Positions 39,135-48,153 of a stretch of DNA of 64,000 bases are shown piece after piece (within the stretch, counting starts at the first letter, position 1; each line of letters begins with the position of its first letter). Both the position numbers and the translations under genes were made by a program. Source of the DNA: Acidimicrobiales bacterium. Lineage in GTDB: Bacteria; Actinomycetota; Acidimicrobiia; Acidimicrobiales; SZUA-35. Below the pieces are notes generated by a model that worked only from the letters and a program-made list of their open reading frames with translations, made no database searches and was not told the DNA's origin. Location of the stretch: assembly GCA_028285495.1 (NCBI GenBank), contig JANQPB010000039.1, positions 45,214 through 109,213 of the forward strand. Direction: 5' to 3'.

Positions 39135-42100
39135 TCAGGTGGCGTCGCCGTAGTGCCAGCGCTGCACGCGGCGCAGCGGCGACGGCCTGCCGGCGACGGC
39201 CCCCGGGTCGTCGCCTCGACCGAGCCCCCGGAGCACGATCCGGTTGGCGATGGGGCGGCGAGCGTCGACCTCGAAGCGGCGGTCGACCCCGGGCCCGCAG
39301 CTCGCCGTACCCAGCCCGCCGGTGGCGGCGTCGAGACGGAGGACGGTGTGGTCCGGCCACGCGATCTCGTGCAGGTGGTCGGCCTCACCGAGGGCTGCGG
39401 CCCCGATCGGCAGCGCCGCGCCGTCGAATCGATGGTCGCCGACGGCGAGGATGCCGGAACCGTCACCGTCGGTCAGCGCCAGCCACCGGAGGTCGGTGTG
39501 GTTGCCGCTCTCCTGGGGCCGGCCGTAGGGGAAGAGCTGGTCGTCGACCGGGCCGGCGTGGCGGTCGACGAACAGGCCACGGACCCGGTCCGGATACGAC
39601 TCGACGGGCCCGGGCCCGAACCAACTGACGCTGCGGAAGCGGCGGGGCAGGTCGAGCTCCAAGCCGAACCGCAGCAGCGGTGGCACGTCGAGGCCGGCAA
39701 CGATCGACAGCTCGACGGCGGCATCGCCGCCGGCATCGACGAGCCACCGGCACCGGGCCCGGATCCCGACTCCGGGTACGGTGAGGGGGAGGCGGACCTC
39801 GGCCAGGTCACCGTCGACCAGGACCTCCGGCTCGCCGGCCGGTTCGAAGGCGACGTCCTCGAGGCCGGCCCGCCGGAGGCGGGTCACGACCCGGTCAGGC
39901 CCGAAGGTGGCGTCGTCGTTGTCGGTCGGGGCCCGCCAGGTGCCGAGCCGGGCGGCGAGCAGCCCCGTCTCGCATCCGCCGAGCGTCAACCCGGTCGGTT
40001 GGCCGACGGCGTCGAGCACGATCTCGGTCGCCCCGGCCCGCACGACCCGGCCGTCGTCGACCGCCTCGACCGTTGGCCCGGAGGCCGACGATCGACCGGC
40101 GGACGACCGCGGGCTCGTCACCGGCGGTGGCGTCGGCCGTCCGACCGGGAGGGCCAGCTCGTCCCAGGCCACGAGCCCCCGGTAGGCGGCGGGGGCGTCG
40201 TCCCAGCCGACGCCGGTCCCGGTCGGGTCCGTCGACCGCCACTCGAACCGGAGCCGCACGTCGGCGAGGTCGGGGGCGATCGGCGGCAGGTCGATCGAGC
40301 GCTCGACGGCGGACCCGGCGGGGATCGCCGAGCCGTCGAGCTCGCCGGTGGCGAGCTGCGCCTCGCCGGCCAGGAGGGTCCAGCGGCAGGCCAGGTCGCC
40401 GAGGTCGACGTGGGCTCGCCGGTTCTCGACGGTCACGGTCACCGGTCCCCCCTCTGGCCACGGCAGGAACCGACCGCCGGGTGCGACCACGACCGGCCGG
40501 TAGACCCAGGCGACGTGCAACAGCGCCGGGTGGGCCCGACGGTCGGCGTCGACCAGGCCGTTGAGGTTGAAGTTGCGGTCGTTCGGCTTGTCGTCGAAGT
40601 CGCCGCCGTAGGCCCACCAGCGGACACCGTCGTCGGTGGTCCTGGCCAGCCCCTGGTCGACCCAGTCCCAGATGAAGCCGCCGCCAAGGCGGTGGTTGGC
40701 GGCGACCACGTCGCCGTAGTCGGCCAGGCCGCCGTTCGAGTTGCCCATGGCGTGGCTGTACTCGCACATGATCACCGGCCGGTGGTCGGCGACGGCGGCC
40801 AGCTGCTCCAGCTCGCCGATCGTCGGGTACATCGGGCCGATGATGTCGACGACCTCGTCGTCCTCGCCGGGGTGGTAGGCGATCGGGCGGGACGGGTCGG
40901 CCTCCCTGGCCGCGGCCGCGGCCAGGCGGTGGTTGGCCCCGAGACCGGATTCGTTGCCGAGCGACCAGGCGATCACGCACGGGTGGTTGCGGTCCCGCTC
41001 GACCATCCGGCGGGTCCTGGCCACGAACGCCTCGGCGAACCGGGGATCGTCGGCCGGGAGCCGGTCCGGGTCGCCGACGAGGCCGTGTGACTCGATGTTG
41101 GCCTCGTCCATCACGTAGATCCCCGCCCGATCGCACAGGGTGTAGAACCGCTCGTCGTCGGGATAGTGGGCGGTGCGCACGGCGTTGATGTTCGCCGCCT
41201 TCAGCAGGGCGACGTCGGCGGCCAGCAGCTCGTCGCTCTGGACCCGGCCGCGCTCGGCGTCGTGCTCGTGCCGGTTGACGCCACGGATGGTCACCGGGGC
41301 GCCGTTGACGAGCAGGGCTCCGCCCCCGACGGCCACGGTCCGGATCCCGACCTCGAGGGAGCGATGGTCGAGGATGTCGCCGTTCCGACCGACCTCGAGC
41401 TCGAGCCGATGGAGGTGGGGGGTCTCGGCCGTCCAGGTCGCGGGGCCGGTGATCTCGATCGTCGAGCGATGCCAGCCCGGACCGGCGGGATCGGCGACGA
41501 GCCCCAACCCATCGGCCACGATCGCCCCATCGGGGTCGGTCAAGGTGGCCAGGACGTCGAGATCGCCCGCCCCGTCGGGGGCGTCGACGGCGGCGGCGAT
41601 CGTGACCAGGGCCGAGCTGCCGTCCGCCGCCAGCTCGTCGGTGGTGAACGTCGCGTCCTGCAACCGGACCGGGTCGGTGGCGTACAGCACGATCGAGCGG
41701 TGGAGACCGGCCATCCACCACATGTCCTGGTCCTCGAGCCACGTCGACGCCGACCAGCGGTGGACCCGGAGCGCCACCGCGACCGGCTCGCCCGGGGTGA
41801 CGAAATCGGTGACGTCGAACGCAGCCGGCAGGCGACTGTCGGTCGAGCAACCGACCCAGCGTCCGCCGACCCACACCTCGACCGCCGACTCGGCGGCGCC
41901 GATGTGCAGGACGATCCGCCGGCCGACCCAGTCGGCCGGGACGCCGACCCGACGCCAGTGGTCGCCGGTCTCGTCGTCGAGTGGGATGTCGGGATAGCCC
42001 TCGACCGCGAACGGGTACTCGACGTTGGTGTAGATCGGGATGCCATGGCCGTCGAGCACCCACGAGGCCGGCAGGTCGAGCGTGCCCCACTCGGGCTCGA

Positions 42101-42263
42101 GGTCGCCGACCCAGTCGGTGTCGGGGACGGGCCCCACGTGGTGGCGGAAGCGCCACGGGCCGTCGAGGTCGAGCCGGCCGGCCGGGTCGTCCGGAAGCGG
42201 GAGGCCCGAGATCGGGAGGCGGTTCCGCTCGACGATCTCGGGATCGCGGTGCCAGCCGGTCAT
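39135..42263 (-). CDS. lacZ: Beta-galactosidase (glycoside hydrolase family 2)
   Basis: This is a five-domain LacZ-type enzyme of 1042 residues that hydrolyses beta-galactosides. It starts with WHRDPEIVERNRLP and a jelly-roll sugar-binding domain (LDGPWRFRHH, DLPASWVLDGHGIP). The TIM barrel carries RGVNRHEHDAERGR, the acid/base glutamate in IAWSLGNESGLGANH and the nucleophile in VIMCEYSHAMGNSNGG, with GGFIWDWVDQGL after it. The C-terminal small-chain domain includes RWLALTDGDGSGILAV. The start overlaps the DeoR stop by 4 bp (ATGA). No secretion signal is seen, so it acts inside the cell on sugar brought in by the divergent ABC system. Confidence 0.93.
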   Translation of the reverse strand: MTGWHRDPEIVERNRLPISGLPLPDDPAGRLDLDGPWRFRHHVGPVPDTDWVGDLEPEWGTLDLPASWVLDGHGIPIYTNVEYPFAVEGYPDIPLDDETGDHWRRVGVPADWVGRRIVLHIGAAESAVEVWVGGRWVGCSTDSRLPAAFDVTDFVTPGEPVAVALRVHRWSASTWLEDQDMWWMAGLHRSIVLYATDPVRLQDATFTTDELAADGSSALVTIAAAVDAPDGAGDLDVLATLTDPDGAIVADGLGLVADPAGPGWHRSTIEITGPATWTAETPHLHRLELEVGRNGDILDHRSLEVGIRTVAVGGGALLVNGAPVTIRGVNRHEHDAERGRVQSDELLAADVALLKAANINAVRTAHYPDDERFYTLCDRAGIYVMDEANIESHGLVGDPDRLPADDPRFAEAFVARTRRMVERDRNHPCVIAWSLGNESGLGANHRLAAAAAREADPSRPIAYHPGEDDEVVDIIGPMYPTIGELEQLAAVADHRPVIMCEYSHAMGNSNGGLADYGDVVAANHRLGGGFIWDWVDQGLARTTDDGVRWWAYGGDFDDKPNDRNFNLNGLVDADRRAHPALLHVAWVYRPVVVAPGGRFLPWPEGGPVTVTVENRRAHVDLGDLACRWTLLAGEAQLATGELDGSAIPAGSAVERSIDLPPIAPDLADVRLRFEWRSTDPTGTGVGWDDAPAAYRGLVAWDELALPVGRPTPPPVTSPRSSAGRSSASGPTVEAVDDGRVVRAGATEIVLDAVGQPTGLTLGGCETGLLAARLGTWRAPTDNDDATFGPDRVVTRLRRAGLEDVAFEPAGEPEVLVDGDLAEVRLPLTVPGVGIRARCRWLVDAGGDAAVELSIVAGLDVPPLLRFGLELDLPRRFRSVSWFGPGPVESYPDRVRGLFVDRHAGPVDDQLFPYGRPQESGNHTDLRWLALTDGDGSGILAVGDHRFDGAALPIGAAALGEADHLHEIAWPDHTVLRLDAATGGLGTASCGPGVDRRFEVDARRPIANRIVLRGLGRGDDPGAVAGRPSPLRRVQRWHYGDAT

Positions 42264-43069
42264 CGAGCGACCGCTGCGGCGAGCGAGATCTGGTCGGCGA
42301 CCGGGGCGAGCATCAGCTCGACCCCGGCGTCGGTCAGGGCGTCGCGGGCCCTGGCCGCCAGCATCTCGTCCGACACGACGGCCGACGCGTTCTCGAGCTC
42401 GGTGATCCTCACCATCCCGGCAGTCTCCCACTTCGTGTGATCGGCGACGACGATCAGCTTGTCCGTCGCCGCGAGGAAGGCGCGGTTGAGCTCGGCCTCG
42501 GCCAGGTTCGGTGTCGTGAAGCCGAGCCGCTCGTCCATCCCGTGCACCCCCATGAACACCATGTCGAGGTGGAGCGAGGCCAGGCTGGCGGTCGCCAGCG
42601 GACCGACCAGCGCATCTGACGGGGTGCGGATGCCGCCCGTCAACAGGATCGTGTGGTCCGGCCGGCCGCTGGCGTAGCAGACCTGGGCAACCGACGGTGC
42701 GTTGGTCACGATGGTGAGGTCGGGGATCTGGACGAGCTCGTTGACCAGCGTCCAGGTGGTCGTGCCCGCGGTCAGGCCGACCGAGGCCCCCGGACCGACC
42801 AGGGAGGCCCCGAGCCTGGCGATGCTGCGCTTCTCGGCCGCCTGCAGCCCCTGCTTGGTCTCGAAGCCGGGCTCGGCCGAGCTGCGGCCGTTCGCCCTGG
42901 TGGCACCGCCGTGGACCTTGTCGACGAGCCCGTCCGCGGCCAGGCTGTCGAGGTCGCGCCGGACCGTCATCTCCGAGACGCCGAGCGTCGGCGCCAGATC
43001 GCGGACGCGGACGGTGCCCTGCCGTTGGATCAGATCGAGGATCACGTCGCGGCGCTGACTGGCGAGCAT
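42260..43069 (-). CDS. DeoR-family transcriptional repressor
   Basis: This 269-residue sugar-responsive repressor has an N-terminal DeoR helix-turn-helix (ASQRRDVILDLIQRQGTVRV, DLAPTLGVSEMTVRRDLDSL, VHGGATR). The C-terminal DeoRC sensor domain has SVGLTAGTTTWTLVNEL, LTIVTNAP, LTGGIRTPSDALVGP and DKLIVVADHTKWETAG. It is translated with lacZ (ATGA overlap) and divergent from the sugar ABC operon. The intergenic region contains DeoR-type CAAACA/CGTTTTTG motifs, so it likely represses both sides and itself. The ATG at 43069 is used; a GTG two codons upstream is also in frame. Confidence 0.9.
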   Translation of the reverse strand: MLASQRRDVILDLIQRQGTVRVRDLAPTLGVSEMTVRRDLDSLAADGLVDKVHGGATRANGRSSAEPGFETKQGLQAAEKRSIARLGASLVGPGASVGLTAGTTTWTLVNELVQIPDLTIVTNAPSVAQVCYASGRPDHTILLTGGIRTPSDALVGPLATASLASLHLDMVFMGVHGMDERLGFTTPNLAEAELNRAFLAATDKLIVVADHTKWETAGMVRITELENASAVVSDEMLAARARDALTDAGVELMLAPVADQISLAAAVAR

Positions 43070-43077
43070 CGCCACGC

Positions 43078-43106
43078 AAGATGGCCCATCGATGAGCCAA
43101 AGTCAA
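43078..43106 (-). promoter_or_regulatory. Promoter for deoR-lacZ
   Basis: On the minus strand TTGACT (43106-43101), a 17-nt spacer and CATCTT (43083-43078) lead to the ATG eight bases later. The -35 box overlaps a CAAACA-rich operator. Confidence 0.5.
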
Positions 43107-43120
43107 ACAAAAACGAACAC
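43101..43120. promoter_or_regulatory. DeoR-type operator 1
   Basis: This is an AT-rich CAAACA-AAAACGAAC stretch of the kind bound by DeoR-family sugar repressors. It overlaps the -35 box of the deoR-lacZ promoter. Confidence 0.45.
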
Positions 43121-43178
43121 GCCCATCCGCGAAGTGTCGCGATTCGGGGCCAAGATGGGGCTGAGATGCCACATTCGC

Positions 43179-43207
43179 TTGACAGCGGCCGCGATCGGTG
43201 AAAGATT
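43179..43207 (+). promoter_or_regulatory. Promoter for the sugar ABC operon
   Basis: TTGACA (43179-43184), a 17-nt spacer and AAGATT (43202-43207). The start site would fall at the edge of operator 2. Confidence 0.55.
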
Positions 43208-43209
43208 CT

Positions 43210-43251
43210 GCTCGTTTCTGATTGAATCCGTGCGTTTTGCAATCAAACAGG
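43210..43251. promoter_or_regulatory. DeoR-type operator 2 in the ABC operon leader
   Basis: CGTTTCTGATTGA and CGTTTTGCAATCAAACA are related AT-rich elements just downstream of the predicted start site. TCAAACA also occurs in operator 1. Confidence 0.45.
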
Positions 43252-43265
43252 GGAGAGATGACACG

Positions 43266-44630
43266 ATGACGAAGCGACTCTGGACGCCGTCGCCGAGCCC
43301 GAGCCGGGTCGGCATCCCGCTCGGCCGCCGGTCGTTCCTGAAGGCCTCGGCCGGCGCCGCCGGACTGGCCATCGGAGGCGGCCTGCTGGCGGCCTGCGGC
43401 GACGACGACGAGACCACGGAGGCCAGCAGCGGGAGCGCCGATGGCGGCCTGGTGCTCGGCTCCGCCTCGGGTGACCTGACGATCGGGTCCAACTACTCGA
43501 ACGAGCTGCCGCAGATGGGTCTGCAGGCTGCCGTCGACGCCATCCCGAACGGCGACATCAACTCGATGATCAACGAGGTGGACCACAACACCTTCCAGGA
43601 GAACATCACCACCTACCTGCAGAACCCCGACGACGTCGTCCCGTGGTTCGCCGGGTTCCGGATGCAGTTCTTCGCCGAGCAGGGCCTGCTCGGCGACATC
43701 ACCGACGTGTGGGAGGCCGGGCTCAACGACGGCCTCGGCGAGGGGTTCAAGACCGCCTCGACCGGGCTCGACGGCCAGCAGTACTTCGTGCCGTGGACCT
43801 ACTACATCTGGGGCGTCTACTACCGGCCGAGCGTGTTCGAGGAGAACGGCTACGAGGTCCCGTCGAACCAGGACGAGCTGATGAGCCTGGCCGAGGCCAT
43901 GCAGAGCGACGGCCTGGTGCCGTTCGCCTTCGCCAACGACGGCTTCTGGCCGGCGATGGGCACCTTCGACCAGATCAACTTCCGCCTGAACGGCTACCAG
44001 TTCCACGTCGACCTGATGGCGGGCCGGGAGAGCTGGACCGACGAGCGGGTCCGCAACACCTTCCAGACCTACGCCGACCTCCTGCCCATCCACCAGGAGA
44101 ACCCGAACGGCCGGACCTGGGAGGAGGCCGCAGCGGCGGTCGTCAACGGCGAGGCCGGGATGATGACCATCGGCACCTTCATCGGCTCGCAGTTCCCCGA
44201 CGGCGACGTGAGCGACCTCGACTTCTTCACCTTCCCCGAGCTCAACCCCGAGTTCGGCACCGAGACGGTCGAGGCCCCGATCGACGGCTGGATGATGGCC
44301 GCCGACCCGGCCAACGAGGGCGCAGCCAAGGAGATGCTCTACCACTTCGGCACCGCCACCGCTCAGGAGGCGTACCTGGCCGAGGACCCGAGCGTGGTCG
44401 CCCCGTCGACCGAGGTCGACACGGCCCTCTACAACCCGCTGCAGGCGAAGGTGCTCGAGGCGGTTGCCTCGGCCCCGACCGTCACCCAGTTCCTCGACCG
44501 CGACACCAGCCCGGAGTTCGCCTCGAACGTGGCCGGGCCCCGGATCGCCGACTTCCTGGCCGACCCGTCGCAGCTCGACTCGATCCTGGAGGACATGCAG
44601 AGCCAGGCCGAGGTCATCCTCGGCGGCTGA
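43266..44630 (+). CDS. Sugar ABC transporter substrate-binding lipoprotein (Tat-exported)
   Basis: This is a family 1 extracellular solute-binding protein of 454 residues. The signal region has a twin-arginine motif (GRRSFLKASAGAAG) and a lipobox ending LLAACG, so it is probably Tat-exported and lipid-anchored. The mature protein has the periplasmic-binding fold, with NNFQE-like and YFVPWTYYIWGVYYRPSVFEENG and a GEAGMMTIGTFIGSQFPDG stretch typical of sugar binders. It heads the transporter operon and is divergent from deoR-lacZ, so a beta-galactoside or galactose-containing oligosaccharide is the likely ligand. The ATG at 43266 follows GGGGAGAG. Confidence 0.9.
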   Translation: MTKRLWTPSPSPSRVGIPLGRRSFLKASAGAAGLAIGGGLLAACGDDDETTEASSGSADGGLVLGSASGDLTIGSNYSNELPQMGLQAAVDAIPNGDINSMINEVDHNTFQENITTYLQNPDDVVPWFAGFRMQFFAEQGLLGDITDVWEAGLNDGLGEGFKTASTGLDGQQYFVPWTYYIWGVYYRPSVFEENGYEVPSNQDELMSLAEAMQSDGLVPFAFANDGFWPAMGTFDQINFRLNGYQFHVDLMAGRESWTDERVRNTFQTYADLLPIHQENPNGRTWEEAAAAVVNGEAGMMTIGTFIGSQFPDGDVSDLDFFTFPELNPEFGTETVEAPIDGWMMAADPANEGAAKEMLYHFGTATAQEAYLAEDPSVVAPSTEVDTALYNPLQAKVLEAVASAPTVTQFLDRDTSPEFASNVAGPRIADFLADPSQLDSILEDMQSQAEVILGG

Positions 44631-44643
44631 TCAGGCGACGGGC

Positions 44644-45615
44644 GTGACCACGACCACGGCCCCGGCGGAACCAGCCGAGAGGCCAAAACGTCAACGGAGC
44701 CTCTTCTCCGGGCGGGACCGCGTGGTCTTCGCCCTGATGGTCGGGATACCCACACTGGTCCACGTCGGACTGGTGTGGGTCCCGACCCTGGCTTCCATCT
44801 TCCTGTCGTTCACCGACTGGAACGGGATCCGGTTCTCCGACATGAACTGGGTCGGGATCCTCAACTACGAGCAGATCGTCACCGTCTTCGAGCGAGACTT
44901 CTTCCAGGCGGTCATCAACAACCTGGTGCTGCTGCTCTTCCTGTTCATCGGGCCGACGGCGCTCGGGATGCTGATCGCCTACCTGCTCGACAAGGAGCTC
45001 CGTGGCTCCCGGGTCTACCAGAGCGTGTTCTACACGCCGGTGGTGCTGTCGCTCGCCGTCGTCGGCTTCATCTGGCAGTCGGTGATGTACTCGACCGAGC
45101 ACGGGCTCGGCACCGAGATCTTCGGCGGCGGCGAGGCGGTCAACTGGCTCGGCGACCAGTCGTTCCTGATCGCCTTCAGCGAGAACTACGGCATCTCCCG
45201 CAACTTCGTCGCCATCCTGGTCGCCATCGCCTGGCGCCATACCGGCTACATCATGGTGTTGTACCTCGCCGGGCTGAAGAGCGTCGACGCCTCACTCAAG
45301 GAGTCGGCGTCGCTCGACGGGGCGAACGAGTGGCAGTCCTTCCGGCTGGTCATCTTCCCAACGCTCAAGCCGATCAACGTCGTCGTTGCCGTGATCACCG
45401 TGATCGAGGCCCTGCGGGCGTTCGACATCATCTTCGTGCTCAACACGCCGAGGCGGACCCAGGTGCTGTCGATCCTGACCACCAACAACCTGCTGGGCGA
45501 GGGCGGTGGCAACGTCGGTCGGGGCTCGGCCTACGCCGTGATCCTGTTCCTGCTCTGCCTCGGCTTCGTGGTCTGGTACGTCACCAACCACTACCGCGAG
45601 AGCGAGTACCAGTGA
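44644..45615 (+). CDS. Sugar ABC transporter permease 1 (MalF/UgpA type)
   Basis: This is a 323-residue integral membrane permease of the CUT1 sugar family. The first helix (VVFALMVGIPTLVHVGLVWV) is followed by SFTDWNG, typical of MalF/UgpA proteins, and five further helices. The EAA loop that docks the ATPase is ESASLDGANEWQSFRLVIFP. The start is a GTG 13 bp after the binding-protein stop, with only a weak ribosome-binding site. No ATPase gene follows, so a shared MsmX/MsmK-type ATPase encoded elsewhere is expected. Confidence 0.88.
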   Translation: MTTTTAPAEPAERPKRQRSLFSGRDRVVFALMVGIPTLVHVGLVWVPTLASIFLSFTDWNGIRFSDMNWVGILNYEQIVTVFERDFFQAVINNLVLLLFLFIGPTALGMLIAYLLDKELRGSRVYQSVFYTPVVLSLAVVGFIWQSVMYSTEHGLGTEIFGGGEAVNWLGDQSFLIAFSENYGISRNFVAILVAIAWRHTGYIMVLYLAGLKSVDASLKESASLDGANEWQSFRLVIFPTLKPINVVVAVITVIEALRAFDIIFVLNTPRRTQVLSILTTNNLLGEGGGNVGRGSAYAVILFLLCLGFVVWYVTNHYRESEYQ

Positions 45616-45625
45616 GGAGGCGACC

Positions 45626-46513
45626 ATGACAACGGCGACGGCTCCGACCAGGCGGATCAAGCCGGCCAGGTTGTTGCTGCACGGCTTCCTGATCGCCATG
45701 GCGATCCTGTGGCTGGTCCCTCTCGTCGGCGCGTTCTATGCGTCGTTCCGGCCCTTCGCCGACACGGTGAGCAACGGCTACTTCTCGATCCCCGACGTCA
45801 GCACCTTCACGCTGGACAACTACCGCAACGCCTGGGAGCAGGGCGACATCCTGCAGCGCTACTGGAACACGGCGCTGATCCTGGTGCCGGCCCTGTTCCT
45901 GACGTTGTTCTTCTCGTCGATGGTCGCCTTCGCCGCCAGCCGGTTCTCGTGGCGGTTCAACATCACGCTGCTCGTGCTGTTCACCGCCGGCAACCTGCTG
46001 CCCCAGCAGATCATCATCCAGCCCCTGTTCCAGATCTACAACCGGATCTCGCTGCCCGACTTCCTGTCCAACTCGGGCCGGTTGAACGGCTCGGTGTGGG
46101 GGCTGATCCTGATCCACGTCGCCTTCCAGAGCGGCTTCTGCACGTTCGTGCTCAGCAACTACATGAAGCTGTTGCCGAAGGAGCTGAACGAGGCGGCGAT
46201 GGTCGACGGGGCCTCGGTGTGGCGCCAGTACTGGTCGGTGATCATGCCGCTGACCCGCCCGGCCCTGGCCGCGCTGGCCACGCTCGAATTCACCTGGATC
46301 TACAACGACTTCTTCTGGGCGGTCGTGCTGGAGCAGCAGGGCGCCGATCGGCCGATCACGTCGTCGTTGGCCAACCTCGGCGGCGAGTTCTTCACCGACG
46401 ACAACCTGATCGCCGCGGCCTCGGTCTACGTCGCCATCCCGACGTTGCTGGTCTACCTGGCGCTGCAACGACACTTCATCGCCGGCCTGACCCTGGGGTC
46501 GACCAAGGGCTGA
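45626..46513 (+). CDS. Sugar ABC transporter permease 2 (MalG/UgpE type)
   Basis: This 295-residue inner-membrane permease pairs with the preceding gene. The first helix (LLHGFLIAMAILWLVPLVGAF) leads into YASFRPFADTVSNGYF, and the EAA loop is NEAAMVDGASVWRQYWSVIMP. The C-terminal segment YLALQRHFIAGLTLGSTKG is typical for CUT1 MalG-like permeases. The start ATG lies 10 bp after the first permease and follows GAGGAGGCGACC. It ends the transporter operon; galK follows with its own promoter. Confidence 0.9.
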   Translation: MTTATAPTRRIKPARLLLHGFLIAMAILWLVPLVGAFYASFRPFADTVSNGYFSIPDVSTFTLDNYRNAWEQGDILQRYWNTALILVPALFLTLFFSSMVAFAASRFSWRFNITLLVLFTAGNLLPQQIIIQPLFQIYNRISLPDFLSNSGRLNGSVWGLILIHVAFQSGFCTFVLSNYMKLLPKELNEAAMVDGASVWRQYWSVIMPLTRPALAALATLEFTWIYNDFFWAVVLEQQGADRPITSSLANLGGEFFTDDNLIAAASVYVAIPTLLVYLALQRHFIAGLTLGSTKG

Positions 46514-46558
46514 CCGGCGGCAGGCCGACGACGGTGCTGCCGGTCCTGGACCGGCCGG

Positions 46559-46564
46559 TAGGGT
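46559..46564 (+). promoter_or_regulatory. Leaderless-type -10 box for galK
   Basis: TAGGGT, seven bases, then ATG at 46572. Confidence 0.5.
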
Positions 46565-46571
46565 CGTGGCG

Positions 46572-47591
46572 ATGTCAGACGAGCGTGAGACGATGCGACG
46601 GGTCCGGGCCCCCGGCCGGGTCAACCTGATCGGCGACCACACCGACTACACCGGCGGGCTCGTCCTGCCGTTCGCCATCGACCGCCAGACCACGATCGAC
46701 TACCGCCCGGCCGACGGCATCCGGCTCCGCTCGGTCGACGAGGCCGAACCGGTCGCCTTCGATCATCGCCAACCGCCGCAGCCGGGCACCATCGACTCGT
46801 GGGGCCGGTACGTGGCCGCGGTCGTGGCCGAGCTCGGCCCCGAGCGGGGGCTGGACGGCGTGGTCGAGACCACGATCCCGATCGGCTCCGGCCTGTCGTC
46901 GAGCGCCGCGCTCGAGGTTGCCGTCGCCATCGCCCTCGGCTTCGACGGCACCCCGATCGAGCTGGCCGAGCTGTGCCGGCGGGCCGAGCACGCCGCGACC
47001 GGCGTCCGCACCGGGATCATGGATCAGCTGTGCATCGCCGCGGCCACCGAGGGCCATGCCGCCCTGATCGACTGCCACAGCCTCGACATCACCGATGTGC
47101 CGCTCCCCCCGCCGTCCGAGGTCGAGTTCGTGGTCCGGTTCGTCGCCGGTCGGACCCTCGAGGGCTCGGAGTACGACACCCGGGTGGCCGAGTGCGCCAT
47201 GGCCGAGGAGCTGATCGGGCCCCTGAGGCTGGCCGACCTCGACGCCGTCGCCGCGATCGACGGCCCGGTCATCCGCAGCCGGGCCCGCCACGTGGTGTCG
47301 GAGAACCGGCGCGTCCGGGACTACGCCGATGCCCTGGCCGCCGGCGACCTCGCCACCGCCGGGGCGATCATGGTCGACGGCCACCGCAGCCTGCGCGACG
47401 ACTACGCCACCTCCATCCCGATCATGGACGCCGCCGTCGAGGAGCTGATGGCCACTCCCGGGGTCCTCGGGGCCAGGATGACCGGCGGCGGCTTCGGCGG
47501 TTGCGTGGTGGCGATGAGCGAGCCGGGCACGGGCCTCGACGGCTGGCCGGTCGTCCCGGTGGCCGGTGCCGGCCACGTGTCCGAGACATGA
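46572..47591 (+). CDS. galK: Galactokinase (GHMP kinase)
   Basis: Galactokinase phosphorylates galactose at C1. The 339-residue GHMP kinase has the substrate motif RVNLIGDHTDYTGGLVLPFA, the ATP loop TIPIGSGLSSSAALEVAVA, the catalytic-aspartate region TGIMDQLCIAAA and the third motif RMTGGGFGGCVVAM. It is somewhat shorter than enteric GalK. The ATG at 46572 is used, with a leaderless -10 box; a GTG two codons upstream is in frame. It would act on galactose freed by LacZ. galT and galE are not in the window, so the next Leloir steps must be encoded elsewhere. Confidence 0.9.
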   Translation: MSDERETMRRVRAPGRVNLIGDHTDYTGGLVLPFAIDRQTTIDYRPADGIRLRSVDEAEPVAFDHRQPPQPGTIDSWGRYVAAVVAELGPERGLDGVVETTIPIGSGLSSSAALEVAVAIALGFDGTPIELAELCRRAEHAATGVRTGIMDQLCIAAATEGHAALIDCHSLDITDVPLPPPSEVEFVVRFVAGRTLEGSEYDTRVAECAMAEELIGPLRLADLDAVAAIDGPVIRSRARHVVSENRRVRDYADALAAGDLATAGAIMVDGHRSLRDDYATSIPIMDAAVEELMATPGVLGARMTGGGFGGCVVAMSEPGTGLDGWPVVPVAGAGHVSET

Positions 47592-47601
47592 GGAGTCCGA
47601 G

Positions 47602-48132
47602 ATGACCGAGACCAACCTGATCCTGACCGGCTTCATGGGCACGGGGAAGACCACGGTCGGGCGGCTGCTGGCCGACCGGCTCGACCTCGAGTTCGTCGAC
47701 ACCGACGCCGTCATCGAGGACCGCCACGGTCCGATCCCCGAGATCTTCGCCGAGGAGGGCGAGGCCGGCTTCCGGGCCATCGAGCGCCGGGTGGCGGCTG
47801 AGCTGGCCGACCGAACCGGGCTGGTGGTCGCCACCGGCGGTCGGATGATGCTCGACCACGACAACCAGGCCTCGCTCGGCGCCACCGGGCCCGTGCTCTG
47901 CCTGGTCGCCGATGCGACGGAGATCCTCCGCCGGGTCGAGGCCGACCCCTCCCCCATCGGCCGACCGTTGCTCGCCGGCGACGATCCGCCGGCCCGGATC
48001 CATCAGCTGCTGGCCGAGCGGGCCCCGCTGTACGCCGCGTTCGAGCAGGTGCAGACCGCCGGGCGGAGCCCGGAGGAGGTCGCCGACGAGCTGGCCGTCC
48101 GCTTCGGCCAAGGGCGGTCGGATCGGTCCTGA
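47602..48132 (+). CDS. Shikimate-kinase-like P-loop kinase
   Basis: This small P-loop kinase has 176 residues and the shikimate kinase fold. Walker A is LTGFMGTGKTTVGRLLA. The substrate-site aspartate is in EFVDTDAVIEDRHG, the conserved FRAIERRV segment is present, VVATGGRMMLD matches the GG motif, and the lid region contains RPLL. It follows galK by 10 bp with its own GAGGAG site, so it is co-transcribed with galactose genes rather than with aro genes. The GGRMML motif differs from the usual GGGxxL of AroK. It may be a paralogue acting on a sugar or sugar acid instead of shikimate. True AroK function is not excluded. Confidence 0.7.
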   Translation: MTETNLILTGFMGTGKTTVGRLLADRLDLEFVDTDAVIEDRHGPIPEIFAEEGEAGFRAIERRVAAELADRTGLVVATGGRMMLDHDNQASLGATGPVLCLVADATEILRRVEADPSPIGRPLLAGDDPPARIHQLLAERAPLYAAFEQVQTAGRSPEEVADELAVRFGQGRSDRS

Positions 48133-48153
48133 CCGGTCCGACCGGCGGTCCGA

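Noticed and set aside
39135..44345. Open frame of 1736 codons on the minus strand
   Set aside because: It is the lacZ gene plus upstream frame that runs antisense and out of phase through the DeoR and binding-protein genes. The real lacZ start is at 42263, coupled to deoR.
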